Shown here one piece after another: positions 6,596 to 15,370 of a stretch of DNA of 52,263 nucleotides. The notes under the pieces are model-generated. The model was given only the letters and a program-made list of their open reading frames with translations, was not told where the DNA came from and ran no database searches. Source of the stretch: JAULUH01 sp032111745 (GTDB taxonomy: Bacteria; Chloroflexota; Anaerolineae; JAAEKA01). The stretch covers positions 1 to 52,263 of the forward strand of contig JAULUH010000166.1 in the NCBI GenBank assembly GCA_032111745.1, written 5' to 3'. The position numbers and the translations under genes are program-made. Position 1 is the stretch's first letter, and each line of letters opens with the position of its first letter.

Positions 6596-8527
6596 ATGAG
6601 TAAGGTTGTTGGCATTGACCTGGGCACGACGAACTCGGTGGTAGCAGTGATCGAGGGCGGCGACGCGGTGGTGATTCCCAATGCTGAGGGTGGCCGCACG
6701 ACGCCATCGGTGGTCGGCTTCACCAAGAGCGGTGAGCGGCTGGTGGGCCAGACTGCGCGGCGCCAGGCGGTGGTGAACCCGGAGAACACGGTGTTCAGCA
6801 TCAAGCGCTTCATGGGCCGGCGCTATGAGGATGTGGCTAGCGAGAAGGTACCCTACCAGGTAGCCGAGGGCCCAGCAGGCGACGCGCGGGTGACGGTGCC
6901 GGTCAAGAACAAGACATTTTCGCCCCAGGAGATCAGCGCGATGATCCTGGGCAAGCTGAAGGCTGATGCTGAGGCTTATCTCGGCGAGCCGGTGAGCCAG
7001 GCGGTGATCACGGTACCAGCCTATTTCAACGACAGCCAGCGCCAGGCCACCAAGGATGCGGGCAAGATCGCGGGCCTGGAGGTCTTGCGGATCATCAACG
7101 AGCCTACGGCAGCGGCCCTGGCCTACGGATTGGACAAGAAGGAGAACGAAACCATCCTGGTTTTCGACCTGGGCGGTGGCACGTTCGACGTGTCGGTGCT
7201 GGAGGTAGGGGATGGTGTGATCGAGGTGAAAGCGACGGCTGGCGACACACACCTAGGCGGTGATGATTATGACCAGGCAGTGGTAGACTGGATCGCTGAC
7301 GAGTTCAAGCAGCAGGAGGGCATTGACCTGCGCAGCGACCGCCAGGCCCTGCAGCGCTTGAAGGAGGCTGCGGAGAAGGCGAAGATCGAGCTGTCCAGCG
7401 TCATGGAGACAGATATCAATCTGCCCTTCATCACGGCGGACTCGTCCGGTCCCAAGCACCTGCAGATGAAGCTCAGCCGTGCCAAGTTCGAGCAGCTGAG
7501 TGAGAGCCTGACCCGGCGGCTGCGCGGCCCCTTCGAGGCGGCCCTGCGAGATGCCAAGCTCGATCCCAGCAGGATCGATGAGGTGGTGCTGGTGGGTGGC
7601 TCAACCCGCATGCCGATGGTTCAGGAGCTAGTACGCCAGATGACCAACGGCAAGGAGCCCCACAAGGGTGTGAACCCGGATGAGGTGGTGGCGATGGGCG
7701 CCGCCCTGCAGGGCGGCGTGCTGAAGGGCGACGTCAAGGACATGCTTTTGCTGGACGTGACCCCGTTGACCCTGGGTGTCGAGACCCTGGGTGGGGTGGC
7801 GACGCCGATCATCGAGCGCAACACCACAGTACCGGTACGCAAGAGCCAGGTTTTCAGTACAGCAGAGAACAATCAGACGGCCGTAACCATTCACGTGCTA
7901 CAGGGCGAGCGGCCCATGGCAGCGGATAACGTTAGCCTTGGTCAATTCAACCTGGAGGGCATTCCGCCAGCACCGCGGGGCCTGCCGCAGATCGAAGTGA
8001 CCTTTGACATCGACGCCAACGGCATCCTGCATGTGAGTGCACAAGACAAGGCCACGGGCCGGCAGCAGAGCGTCACCATTACGGCGTCAACAAACCTGGA
8101 CAAGACCGAGGTCGACCGTATGGTGCGAGAGGCCGAGATCAACAAGGCGGCTGACGACCGGCGACGGAAGTTGATCGAGGCCCGCAATGAGGGCGACGCC
8201 ATGGCCTACACCATGGAGCGCACGTTGCAGGACCTGGACGGCAAGGTTAGTGCAAGCGACCGCCAGGCGGTGGAGCAACTGATTGCCGAGCTACGCCAGG
8301 CCGCAAAGAGCGAGGATGTGACAGCGATCCGCGGGGCCATGGAGCGCTTGCAGCATGCGGCCTACGGGCTAAGCCAGCAGGCTTATGGCCAACCGGAGAC
8401 GGGACCGATGCCTGGAGCGAATGGCAGCAATGGCTACGGCGCCAACGGGTACAACGGCAGCGGTGGCAGCGCTGGTGGCCCGCCGGCGGACGAAGACGTA
8501 GTCGAGGGTGAGTTCCGGACCGTGTAA
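6596..8527 (+). CDS. dnaK: Chaperone DnaK (Hsp70), stand-alone copy
   Basis: A full-length 643-residue Hsp70. The nucleotide-binding domain starts GIDLGTTNSVV and contains INEPTAAALAYG and DLGGGTFDVSV. The substrate-binding domain and helical lid follow, then a Gly/Asn-rich linker and the acidic tail EDVVEGEF. AGAGGAG precedes the ATG. It folds client proteins by ATP-driven cycles, needing a J-protein and a nucleotide exchange factor, neither of which is adjacent. It is closely similar to the second DnaK at 35851-37752 but lacks a neighbouring grpE/hrcA and a CIRCE element, so its regulation probably differs. Confidence 0.95.
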   Translation: MSKVVGIDLGTTNSVVAVIEGGDAVVIPNAEGGRTTPSVVGFTKSGERLVGQTARRQAVVNPENTVFSIKRFMGRRYEDVASEKVPYQVAEGPAGDARVTVPVKNKTFSPQEISAMILGKLKADAEAYLGEPVSQAVITVPAYFNDSQRQATKDAGKIAGLEVLRIINEPTAAALAYGLDKKENETILVFDLGGGTFDVSVLEVGDGVIEVKATAGDTHLGGDDYDQAVVDWIADEFKQQEGIDLRSDRQALQRLKEAAEKAKIELSSVMETDINLPFITADSSGPKHLQMKLSRAKFEQLSESLTRRLRGPFEAALRDAKLDPSRIDEVVLVGGSTRMPMVQELVRQMTNGKEPHKGVNPDEVVAMGAALQGGVLKGDVKDMLLLDVTPLTLGVETLGGVATPIIERNTTVPVRKSQVFSTAENNQTAVTIHVLQGERPMAADNVSLGQFNLEGIPPAPRGLPQIEVTFDIDANGILHVSAQDKATGRQQSVTITASTNLDKTEVDRMVREAEINKAADDRRRKLIEARNEGDAMAYTMERTLQDLDGKVSASDRQAVEQLIAELRQAAKSEDVTAIRGAMERLQHAAYGLSQQAYGQPETGPMPGANGSNGYGANGYNGSGGSAGGPPADEDVVEGEFRTV

Positions 8528-8558
8528 CCGGCTGGCAACCCAGAATAGATAGACACAG

Positions 8559-8596
8559 AGACTTCGGAAGTCTGGCAGACTTCCGAAGTCTTTTTT
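8559..8596 (+). terminator. Intrinsic terminator of dnaK
   Basis: A 15-bp perfect stem (8559-8573 with 8577-8591), a GGC loop and a run of T at 8591-8596. It begins about 30 bases after the dnaK stop. Confidence 0.92.
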
Positions 8597-8624
8597 GCAC
8601 GCGGAGCGCTTGGAATTGAGCATC

Positions 8625-8653
8625 CTGACGGTTGGCGAGTTTGGTGGTATACT
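8625..8653 (+). promoter_or_regulatory. Promoter of the htrA-like gene
   Basis: CTGACG (8625-8630), a 17-base spacer and TATACT (8648-8653). The start would be near 8660, about 48 bases before the ATG, which has GAGGAG upstream. Confidence 0.6.
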
Positions 8654-8707
8654 ACGCTAAGCATGGGTGTGGGGCTGGCCCCCACAAATTCGTAGAGGAG
8701 TTGGCGA

Positions 8708-10015
8708 ATGAGTTCTTCAAATCAGCGCGGACCGGTGGTGGTGTTCGCCGTACTCTTTGGCGCGATTCTCCTGTGCCTGTGCCTAGTGGTGGCCGGGGCA
8801 GGGGTGACGCGGCTGGCGAGCGACCGGGTAGCGATGAACCAGCCAGTGCAGGCGGTGCCGACGTTGCGCGTGGAACGGCCAGGCGCGGTTCAAGTGCCCG
8901 AACGGTCGGCGACTTCTAGTCAGGAGCGACCCACACCAGTGGCGCCGGTGACAATCGAGATTGATCCGGGGACGGACGTGGAGCCGCAGATCCTGCGGGC
9001 GGTATACCAGAAGGTCAACCCGTCGGTAGTCAAGGTAGTCAACCTGGACACGATGGATTTTGGCGAGTTGGAGGAGGATGTACCGCAGGGCCAGGGTTCG
9101 GGTTTTGTCTGGGACCTGGATGGTAACATCGTGACCAACGCGCATGTGGTCGAGGGCGCGCGCAGGGTGTTGGTGATTTTCTCGGACGATGTGCAGGTCG
9201 CGGGCGAGCTGGTGGGGACGGATCCCAACAGCGACCTGGCGGTCGTGGCGGTGGATCCGGCGAACTTGGCTTTGCTACCGGTAGAACGGGGTGACATCGA
9301 CGAAGTACAAGTAGGGGACCGGGCGATTGCGATCGGCGCGCCGTTCGATTTTGCAGGCTCGATGACGACGGGAACGGTCAGCGGCCTGGGCCGCAGCATT
9401 CGATCGCTGAATGCCACCTTCACAATCCCGGAGGTGATCCAGACAGATGCCCCGATCAACCCGGGTAACTCAGGGGGTCCCTTATTGGATGCGCTGGGGC
9501 GGGTGATCGGCGTGAACGCGCAGATTCGGACGGACGGCAACGTGCGTGCCAACTCGGGCGTGGGTTTTGCGATCCCGATCTACATCGTGGAGCGGGTGGT
9601 GCCGGCGCTGATCGACAACGGTCGCTATGACCACCCATTCATTGGGATTTCAGGCCAGACCTTCTCACCAGAGTGGGCAGAGGCGCTGGGCTTTCCAGCG
9701 GAGGCGCGCGGTGCATATATCAGCGAGGTGCTGGCGGGCCAGGCAGCTGCCAGGGCGGGGCTGCGTGGTGCAACTCGGGACACTGACCTGGTATTAGGAG
9801 TGAACCCCCTAGACAGAGAGCCGCTCTACCTACAGGGTGGCGGTGATTTGATCACAGCTATCAACGGCCAGTCAGTGCGGCGGTTCGATGACCTGCTGAT
9901 CTACCTGTTTCGCAACGCGGCACCGGGTGACACGGTACAGCTGACAGTACTGCGAGAAGACGGCAGCAAGCAGATGGTGCCGCTGACACTGGGCATACGA
10001 CCGGCTGCGCAATAG
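8708..10015 (+). CDS. htrA: HtrA/DegP-type serine protease, membrane anchored
   Basis: A 435-residue trypsin-fold protease with an N-terminal membrane anchor (about residues 9-33), a Pro/Thr-rich linker, the catalytic domain and a C-terminal PDZ domain (about 310-430). The catalytic triad is visible: His146 in TNAHVVEG, Asp176 in PNSDLAVV and Ser255 in GNSGGPLL. The active site should face outward and degrade or refold damaged envelope proteins. It has its own promoter and is transcribed alone, since a terminator precedes it and a long palindrome follows. The PDZ domain contains an extra loop near residues 355-375 that does not look standard. Confidence 0.92.
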   Translation: MSSSNQRGPVVVFAVLFGAILLCLCLVVAGAGVTRLASDRVAMNQPVQAVPTLRVERPGAVQVPERSATSSQERPTPVAPVTIEIDPGTDVEPQILRAVYQKVNPSVVKVVNLDTMDFGELEEDVPQGQGSGFVWDLDGNIVTNAHVVEGARRVLVIFSDDVQVAGELVGTDPNSDLAVVAVDPANLALLPVERGDIDEVQVGDRAIAIGAPFDFAGSMTTGTVSGLGRSIRSLNATFTIPEVIQTDAPINPGNSGGPLLDALGRVIGVNAQIRTDGNVRANSGVGFAIPIYIVERVVPALIDNGRYDHPFIGISGQTFSPEWAEALGFPAEARGAYISEVLAGQAAARAGLRGATRDTDLVLGVNPLDREPLYLQGGGDLITAINGQSVRRFDDLLIYLFRNAAPGDTVQLTVLREDGSKQMVPLTLGIRPAAQ

Positions 10016-10036
10016 CGAGGCCGGGCAACGGACAGA

Positions 10037-10082
10037 CCATAGACAGGCGCCCCTGGGAATTCCCAGGGGCGCCTGTCTATGG
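10037..10082. terminator. 46-bp perfect palindrome between convergent genes
   Basis: The sequence from 10037 to 10082 is an uninterrupted perfect palindrome centred on GAATTC (10057-10062). It sits 21 bases after the htrA stop and 22 bases before the stop of the convergent Trm112-like gene. In RNA either strand would fold into a very stable hairpin, so a bidirectional terminator is the simplest reading. It lacks T-runs. Confidence 0.7.
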
Positions 10083-10104
10083 AGACGAAGAACAACCGGC
10101 GGGA

Positions 10105-10482
10105 TCAGGCGGTGAAAGGCTCGGGGGAAACCTCGATCAGGCTCTCGTCCTGGTATTTGCGGCCTTCCTCGATCAGCATAACGGGAATGCCGCGACGGAT
10201 GGGATAGCGATAGCCGTTGCGGGGATTGACGAGCCACTTGCCATCCGCGGAGAGCCTGAGGGACCCTTTGTCCAAGGGGCAGACCAGGATGTCAAGCAAC
10301 TCCTGGCTGACGGGCCCACCCAGCTCGCTCTCGTCAATGGTGGTGGGGATGGCCTGGGGGCCAGCGGCCTGGTAGGATGGTAGCGACACGGGAGCGCTGC
10401 GTTGTTCCAACAGCTTCTTGACGACAACAACAACCGCAGCCACGACCGCGGCGACAACAGCGATCTTCAGGAAGGTTCTCAT
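10105..10482 (-). CDS. Membrane-anchored Trm112/UPF0434-like protein
   Basis: A 125-residue protein. A hydrophobic N-terminal segment (residues 4-22, rich in Ala and Val) should anchor it in the membrane. The C-terminal 60 residues match the Trm112/UPF0434 fold: LLDILVCPLDKGSL, then NGYRYPIRRGIPVML. Normal members bind zinc through two Cys pairs; here only one Cys remains (in CPLDK), so zinc binding is unlikely. The ATG at 10482 has AAGGAGAG in front and starts at the hydrophobic segment; the upstream in-frame ATG is less likely. Function unknown; the family often assists methyltransferases. Confidence 0.75.
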   Translation of the reverse strand: MRTFLKIAVVAAVVAAVVVVVKKLLEQRSAPVSLPSYQAAGPQAIPTTIDESELGGPVSQELLDILVCPLDKGSLRLSADGKWLVNPRNGYRYPIRRGIPVMLIEEGRKYQDESLIEVSPEPFTA

Positions 10483-10583
10483 GGATCTCTCCTTACTCTG
10501 GGCGACGGCGCGAGCCACGCCGGATGGTGCCGGAAACGGCCAGGGCTGTGAGGTCCCGGTCGGTGTTTGTCACTCCTATGATC

Positions 10584-10613
10584 AATGTACCACAAGGTAA
10601 AGGGCTTGTCCAA
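10584..10613 (-). promoter_or_regulatory. Promoter of the Trm112-like gene
   Basis: On the minus strand, TTGGAC (10613-10608), an 18-base spacer and TACATT (10589-10584), about 100 bases before the ATG at 10482. Confidence 0.45.
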
Positions 10614-10642
10614 TAAGAGCGGGCACGGAGCCCCAGTTCCTC

Positions 10643-12034
10643 CTACTGGGGAACGGGGCCTGGGCTGGCGCCGAGATAGTCATACCAGAAGCGGATCTGA
10701 GCTTGACCCTGGCGGTCGTAGTATTCGATGCGAACGGGGTAGTAGCCCGAGGCGAGGCCGTAGATGGGGGTGCTGACTTCTTTGAAGCCATCGTTCCATT
10801 CACTTTGGATAAGCATGTTGTCCAGCCAGACGCGCACGCCATCATCGGCGCGCACCCAGAAGCGGAAGTCACCGCCCGGCAAGGTGAGGGTACGGGTCCA
10901 GCGGGCGGAGAAATCATCGACAGGTACATTGGGGTCGGGAGAGCCGAAGCCCCAGTCGAAATTAACCTCAGGATCGTTGCGCGACAGGGCGTGGTCACCC
11001 AGGAGGAGGGTAGTACTACGGAAGTATTCGGCGGCCCAGTGGGGAAAGCGATCAATGGGACTATAGCGTAGCCAGATGCGAGCACGGCCGCCATAGTCGA
11101 CGTATTCTACTGTGATAGTATGGTAGCCGGGGCTGAGGCGCAGAAAGTCGTTTGTGTAGATGGTATCGCGCCAATCATGCCACTCATTGACGAGCACGAA
11201 GCCGTCCAGGAGGACGCGCACGCCGTCATCGGCATAGATCTCAAAGCGGTAGTCGCCACCGGCGAAGAAGAAAGCCCCGGTCCAGCGGACAGAGAAGCGA
11301 TCCGCAGTGATTTCGGGCACGGGGCTACCGTCGCCCCAGTCGAAGTTGATGGCCAGATCATTGCGGATCGTGGTGGGTGAGCCGGTGAGGCCAATGTTGT
11401 CGAAGTACTCACCTCTCCAGTCGGTAATGACGATAGGAGTCGGCGGGGCGGTGGGCAAGGGAGTCCAGGTGGGTGAGGGCAGATCCAGGCCGCCAGTGAC
11501 AGGCTGCCCCGTGGGAGTGGCGGGTGGCGGCGTCGAGGTGGTAGGCTTGGGCGTCGACGTGACGGTGGGTGTGGGCGTGGCGGTGGCAGGAACGGGGGTC
11601 GCCGTGGCAGTGGGGATCGGAGTGGGGTTGGGACCAACTCGCAACAGGCTGACGACGATGCGTCGACCCTCCACGTCTCCGACGTTGTCGTACAGAGTAC
11701 CTTTCAGTCGTACGACGCGGCGACTGTCACGCAGTTCGGCGATACGTTGGCGGATATCGAGATCCAGGCCGGTAATGCCGTAGGGCCTGGTTTCGCCCGC
11801 GCGCTGGAAGTAGTCGTCGAAGCCCGAGGGCAGCTGGTAGCTGAAGATCTGGCCCAGCCAACCGTCAATAGGCACACCGTGAGCGCGGGCCGGTAGTGGT
11901 GTGATCGCATGGCGCGTAGGGGTGGGAGTGGGGGTGGGTGCCATGACCGGCAGGCAAGCCGCCAGCAACGCCGCGCAAGCCAACAAGGTCAGGCCCGCGA
12001 GAAGGGGGCTCAACCGCTGGGGCCGGATTGGCAC
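10643..12034 (-). CDS. Lipoprotein with two PA14 domains
   Basis: A 463-residue surface lipoprotein. The signal peptide ends in a lipobox (LLAAC, Cys at about 27). A short Thr-Pro spacer, a small N-terminal domain (about 45-130) and a long Thr/Pro-rich linker (about 135-200) follow. The C-terminal half holds two PA14-like beta-sandwich domains (about 205-330 and 335-460), recognisable from FDWGDGSP / FDWGFGSP, RWTG / RWTR and the repeated Y/RADDGVRV-LLD/WLD motif. PA14 domains usually bind carbohydrate, so it probably binds glycans at the cell surface. A terminator lies just upstream, so it seems to be transcribed separately from tatA. Confidence 0.85.
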   Translation of the reverse strand: MPIRPQRLSPLLAGLTLLACAALLAACLPVMAPTPTPTPTRHAITPLPARAHGVPIDGWLGQIFSYQLPSGFDDYFQRAGETRPYGITGLDLDIRQRIAELRDSRRVVRLKGTLYDNVGDVEGRRIVVSLLRVGPNPTPIPTATATPVPATATPTPTVTSTPKPTTSTPPPATPTGQPVTGGLDLPSPTWTPLPTAPPTPIVITDWRGEYFDNIGLTGSPTTIRNDLAINFDWGDGSPVPEITADRFSVRWTGAFFFAGGDYRFEIYADDGVRVLLDGFVLVNEWHDWRDTIYTNDFLRLSPGYHTITVEYVDYGGRARIWLRYSPIDRFPHWAAEYFRSTTLLLGDHALSRNDPEVNFDWGFGSPDPNVPVDDFSARWTRTLTLPGGDFRFWVRADDGVRVWLDNMLIQSEWNDGFKEVSTPIYGLASGYYPVRIEYYDRQGQAQIRFWYDYLGASPGPVPQ

Positions 12035-12074
12035 TGGCGCCTACTCCCTTCGAACAACCACCTGATACGGGAGC

Positions 12075-12115
12075 AAAAAAGCGCCGGCGACTCTCCTCAG
12101 GAAGAAACCGCCGGC
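12075..12115 (-). terminator. Intrinsic terminator of tatA
   Basis: On the minus strand GCCGGCG (12115-12109) pairs with CGCCGGC (12089-12083), with a smaller nested pairing in the loop, followed by GC and six T (12080-12075). It begins 78 bases after the tatA stop and precedes the PA14 gene. Confidence 0.8.
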
Positions 12116-12192
12116 AGCACAGACTACCATGTCTGGTCACACGATATGCAGGTCCGTCGTGCGGATCACGTGTCAACCCCTGCGCAGCCACA

Positions 12193-12396
12193 TCAGGAGG
12201 GGTCTGACGCAGTGGTTGTCTTTTCGGCCGGCTCCTGCGCCGGCATCTCTTCGTCCTCCCGGACGGCCTTGCGAAACTCGCGAATACCCTTGCCCAGGGA
12301 ACTGCCGACGTCGGCCAGACGGCTGGCACCGAAGAGAAGCAGAATCACGAGCAGGATCAACAGTAGCTCTGTGGGGCCAAGTCCACCAATACGCAT
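12193..12396 (-). CDS. tatA: Sec-independent protein translocase TatA/TatE
   Basis: A 67-residue TatA-type protein. A short periplasm-side N-terminus leads into a transmembrane helix (about residues 8-23, LGPTELLLILLVILLLFG). An FG hinge and an amphipathic helix (SSLGKGIREFRKAV) follow, then an acidic tail. This is the typical TatA architecture. TatA oligomerises to form the route by which folded twin-arginine proteins cross the membrane. No tatB or tatC gene is next to it. It has its own strong promoter and terminator, so it is monocistronic. Confidence 0.92.
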   Translation of the reverse strand: MRIGGLGPTELLLILLVILLLFGASRLADVGSSLGKGIREFRKAVREDEEMPAQEPAEKTTTASDPS

Positions 12397-12479
12397 TTTG
12401 TCCTCCGTAGACGCACCACGATCATCAACGTACCAGTTCGGAAAGGCAGCGGCAGAGGGCCAGCCTATCCGCTAATCCT

Positions 12480-12508
12480 ATGATACCCTTACCCGCTGCA
12501 ACTGTCAA
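12480..12508 (-). promoter_or_regulatory. Strong promoter of tatA
   Basis: On the minus strand a perfect TTGACA (12508-12503), a 17-base spacer and TATCAT (12485-12480). The start would be near 12473, giving a leader of about 77 bases. Confidence 0.75.
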
Positions 12509-12940
12509 GCGGGTTGCCAGAAGGCCGAAGGGCGAAGGTAGGAACGCGGCAGCTCGAAGAGGCGCAAGGCGCGGAGCACGAAAAGCGCGGAAGAGCCGCG
12601 AAGGCGTGAAGGGGGTGGGCACGGCGTCCCGCGCCAGCCTTGGGATAGGCCCGGCCAGCGTTTCGCCTGACTATATGATACAGATCATATTCTTGGCCGC
12701 AGTTTTCGGCTATACTGGATACGATGAACCCGGCGCGCAGCGTGAAGTTGGGGCTGCAATCCGCGCCAGCACCGTTGGTTTGCTTGGTGTCGGGCCCGAA
12801 GCGGCGTGGTTACTTCCCAGCCATCATCGATATCGCCGGATATGTTGGGATTCCGCGCCGTGATAGCTGTACCGGGCCTGAGTCTCGTGGGCTCGGGCAA
12901 CAGCCCGTCAGTCAATGAATCCAGGTCGGGTGGAGGCAAA
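12509..12940. other. Intergenic stretch, no convincing gene
   Basis: This stretch separates the tatA promoter from the small gene at 12941. Open frames exist on both strands, but their products are Arg/Ala/Gly-rich without start signals. A TATACT at 12711-12716 could be a -10 box for the downstream gene, but its -35 is poor. The purine-rich block at 12520-12610 repeats short GCG/AAG units and shows nothing recognisable. Confidence 0.4.
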
Positions 12941-13174
12941 ATGATGACCGCTCCGCAACCGGTGGATGCCATCCTGAGGGAAGAGATAGATGTGCTGGCC
13001 CGGCGTTTTGGCGAACTACCGGAGCTGATTGACCAGCAATATGCGCTGCTACAATTGTTGCGCAGCATGCAGAAGACGTTGCCGCCAGAGCGGTTCCACG
13101 AGCTGATGGTATGGCTCAACGGGCGGGCCGAAATGTGGATGATGAGTGGTATCTGGTTGAGCCCGGACCCGTAG
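12941..13174 (+). CDS. Small hypothetical helical protein
   Basis: A 77-residue protein starting at an ATG preceded by GGAGG at 6-base spacing; longer in-frame starts upstream have no such signal. The product is amphipathic and helical (ILREEIDVLARRFGELPEL, then LLQLLRSMQKTLPPERF) with Trp/Met-rich residues at the C-terminus. I do not recognise a family. It ends 10 bases before the convergent cysE stop. Confidence 0.6.
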   Translation: MMTAPQPVDAILREEIDVLARRFGELPELIDQQYALLQLLRSMQKTLPPERFHELMVWLNGRAEMWMMSGIWLSPDP

Positions 13175-13184
13175 TGGTCCGGAC

Positions 13185-13913
13185 TCAGATGCCAAAAGGC
13201 CCCAGGTATTTGTCGGGTACCCACGCCTCAGGCGCTGGGCTTAGATGGCCGTTACCTCCGAGGTGCAGCTGGCGGAGCTCGGTGATCTCGGCTTCCAGGG
13301 CCAGCATGCGGTCGGCGAAGGCCCGTAAGGCCTCGCCCGTGGCGTCGGGCAGGATATTGTGTTGCAGGTCGCGCTCGGGGTCGGGTGCCTGTAGTCCGGC
13401 GTCACGATGGCGCACCCGGCCGGGCACGCCTACAACCACGGACTCGGGCGGGGTGTCCTTGACCACCACGGAGTTGGCGCCGACCCGGGTGTGATCGCCG
13501 ATGGTAATGGGACCCAGGATTTTGGCGCCGGCACCGACGACGACAGAGTCGCCCACGGTAGGATGACGCTTGCCCTTCTGCCAGCTGACGCCACCCAGGG
13601 TGACGCCATGGTATAGGGTGACGTTAGCACCTATCTCGGCGGTCTCACCGATGACCACGCCCATGCCGTGGTCGATGAAGAACCCCGGGCCGATGCGTGC
13701 GCCGGGGTGAATCTCGATACCGGTGAGAAGTCGGCCCAGGTGGGAGAGCCAGCGGGCCGTCAGCAAGTGGCCGTGCTCCCACAACCAATGGGCTATCCGG
13801 TGGAACCAGATGGCGTGCAGGCCCGGGTAGCAGATCAACACCTCGGCGGTGCTGCGCGCGGCGGGATCGCGGTCAAAAACCGCCTGCATGTCTTGGCGTA
13901 GGGTGGTGAACAT
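13185..13913 (-). CDS. cysE: Serine O-acetyltransferase
   Basis: A 242-residue CysE. The N-terminal helical domain contains RDPAARSTAEVLICYPGLHAIWFHR (about residues 15-39). The left-handed beta-helix of hexapeptide repeats has the catalytic block FFIDHGMGVVIGETAEIG and HGVTLGG (about 78-105). The tail beyond about residue 175 is longer than in short CysE proteins. The enzyme makes O-acetylserine from serine and acetyl-CoA. The ATG at 13913 has GGAGGT 6 bases before it. It follows cysK by 17 bases, so the two are co-transcribed. The C-terminal peptide ends in GPFGI; since CysE uses a C-terminal Ile to bind CysK, a cysteine synthase complex is plausible. Confidence 0.93.
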   Translation of the reverse strand: MFTTLRQDMQAVFDRDPAARSTAEVLICYPGLHAIWFHRIAHWLWEHGHLLTARWLSHLGRLLTGIEIHPGARIGPGFFIDHGMGVVIGETAEIGANVTLYHGVTLGGVSWQKGKRHPTVGDSVVVGAGAKILGPITIGDHTRVGANSVVVKDTPPESVVVGVPGRVRHRDAGLQAPDPERDLQHNILPDATGEALRAFADRMLALEAEITELRQLHLGGNGHLSPAPEAWVPDKYLGPFGI

Positions 13914-13930
13914 GGTGATACCTCCGGGAG

Positions 13931-14872
13931 TCACTCCGTGATATCGGCAAACATGGCGGTGCTCAGGTAGCGCTCGGTGCTAGAGGGGATAATGGCCACG
14001 ATACGCTTGCCCGCGTTCTCGGGGCGTCTGGCCAGCTGCAGAGCGGCCCATACGGCTGCGCCGGAGGAGATGCCGAGAAGGATGCCCTCCTCACGGATCA
14101 CGCGGCGGGCGGTGGCAAAGGCGTCGTCGTTGGCGACGGTGATGATCTCGTCGATAATGCCTGTGTTGAGGATGGCTGGTACAAAGCCAGCGCCAATGCC
14201 CTGAATCTTGTGGGGGCCGGGCTGGCCACCGCTGAGCACGGGCGAGTCTGCGGGTTCAACGGCGACGGTATAGAAATTGGGGTTGCGGGCCTTGATTACC
14301 TCGGAGACGCCGGTAATGGTACCGCCGGTGCCCACGCCGCTGACCAGGATGTCGACCTGGCCATCAGTGTCGAGCCATATCTCCTCAGCCGTGGTACGGC
14401 GATGCACATCGGGATTGGCCGGGTTTTCAAATTGCTGAGGAATGAAGTAGTGCGAGTCGGATGCGGCCAACTCGTTGGCCCGGCTGATAGCGCCGCGCAT
14501 GCCCTGGGCACCAGGGGTGAGCACCAACTCAGCGCCGAGAGCCCGAAGCAGCTTGCGCCGTTCCACGCTCATGGTATCGGGCATAACCAGAACGCAGCGG
14601 TATCCCTTGGCCGCTGCGACGAAGGCCAGGCCGATGCCGGTATTACCGCTGGTGGGCTCCAAGATGATGGTATTGGGGCCCAACTTTCCGGCGGCCTCAG
14701 CGGCCTCGATCATGCTGAGGCCGATACGGTCCTTGACGCTACTGGCCGGGTTGTAGAACTCCAACTTGAGCAGGATTTCGGCCAGGGCGCCCTCGGCTGC
14801 AGCAACACGATTAAGTCGTACCAGGGGGGTGTTGCCGATGAGCTCAGAGATGTTGTTGTAGATGCGGGACAT
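13931..14872 (-). CDS. cysK: Cysteine synthase A (O-acetylserine sulfhydrylase)
   Basis: A 313-residue fold-type II PLP enzyme. The PLP lysine is K47 in ASSVKDRIG, the substrate loop TSGNTG is near residue 75, and the phosphate-binding GTGGT loop is near 180. The GISSGAA segment near 270 is also typical. It converts O-acetylserine and sulfide to cysteine and acetate. GGAGGT precedes the ATG. It is the second-to-last gene of the minus-strand sulfur cluster, with cysE immediately downstream. Confidence 0.94.
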   Translation of the reverse strand: MSRIYNNISELIGNTPLVRLNRVAAAEGALAEILLKLEFYNPASSVKDRIGLSMIEAAEAAGKLGPNTIILEPTSGNTGIGLAFVAAAKGYRCVLVMPDTMSVERRKLLRALGAELVLTPGAQGMRGAISRANELAASDSHYFIPQQFENPANPDVHRRTTAEEIWLDTDGQVDILVSGVGTGGTITGVSEVIKARNPNFYTVAVEPADSPVLSGGQPGPHKIQGIGAGFVPAILNTGIIDEIITVANDDAFATARRVIREEGILLGISSGAAVWAALQLARRPENAGKRIVAIIPSSTERYLSTAMFADITE

Positions 14873-14936
14873 GGTGGGCGACCTCCTATGGGTCAGTGAG
14901 ATGGAACTACCGAGCGCGCGAAAAGCGCAGAGGAAT

Positions 14937-15368
14937 CTACGCCTCCTGGGAGTGGGGTGCGGCCTGATTCACCTGGGCCAGCAGGCGATCGTCGCCGGCC
15001 AAACCGTGGTTGACGGCCACAGGTCGCCAGTGGGCGTTGAGGACGACGGTCGTTGGGACGGTCATGACGTGGTAGTAGTCCGCCAGGGCGCTGTGATCCA
15101 CGGCGTCCAACTGCACCAGCTGCAGGTCGGGCCGGCGTTGTTGCACGCGGGCCAGGGCTGGCGCCTGTTGGAGACGACACTGAGCGCAGGTAGCGGTGGT
15201 GAAGTAGAGCACGGCCGGGCCCCGTCCAAGGGAGAGGTTAAGCAGCTCTGCAGGCAGGTCGGCCAGGGTCAGGCGGACGGCCTGGTGCGCTTGATAGCGC
15301 CGCCAGGCCACGACAGCCACGGAGAGCAGGAGGCCAAAGGCCAGGATCCATGCCATGCGCTCGGCCAT
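14937..15368 (-). CDS. Membrane-anchored thioredoxin-like protein
   Basis: A 143-residue protein with one N-terminal transmembrane segment (about residues 5-20) and an extracytoplasmic thioredoxin fold. The active-site motif is CAQC in FTTATCAQCRLQQ, and the cis-Pro loop is in MTVPTTVVL. Its ATG lies 2 bases after the DUF4395 stop and has no strong Shine-Dalgarno, so it is probably translationally coupled. A much longer in-frame extension exists but overlaps the DUF4395 gene and is not plausible. It likely handles thiol-disulfide exchange or delivers reduced sulfur; the partner is unknown. Confidence 0.8.
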   Translation of the reverse strand: MAERMAWILAFGLLLSVAVVAWRRYQAHQAVRLTLADLPAELLNLSLGRGPAVLYFTTATCAQCRLQQAPALARVQQRRPDLQLVQLDAVDHSALADYYHVMTVPTTVVLNAHWRPVAVNHGLAGDDRLLAQVNQAAPHSQEA

Positions 15369-15370
15369 AG

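Noticed and set aside
10037..10082. Insertion sequence end or attachment site
   Set aside because: No transposase or integrase nearby and no duplicated target; position between two stops fits a terminator better.
12480..12863. 127-codon plus-strand frame between tatA and the small gene
   Set aside because: Starts inside the tatA promoter, Arg/Ala-rich, no ribosome-binding site.
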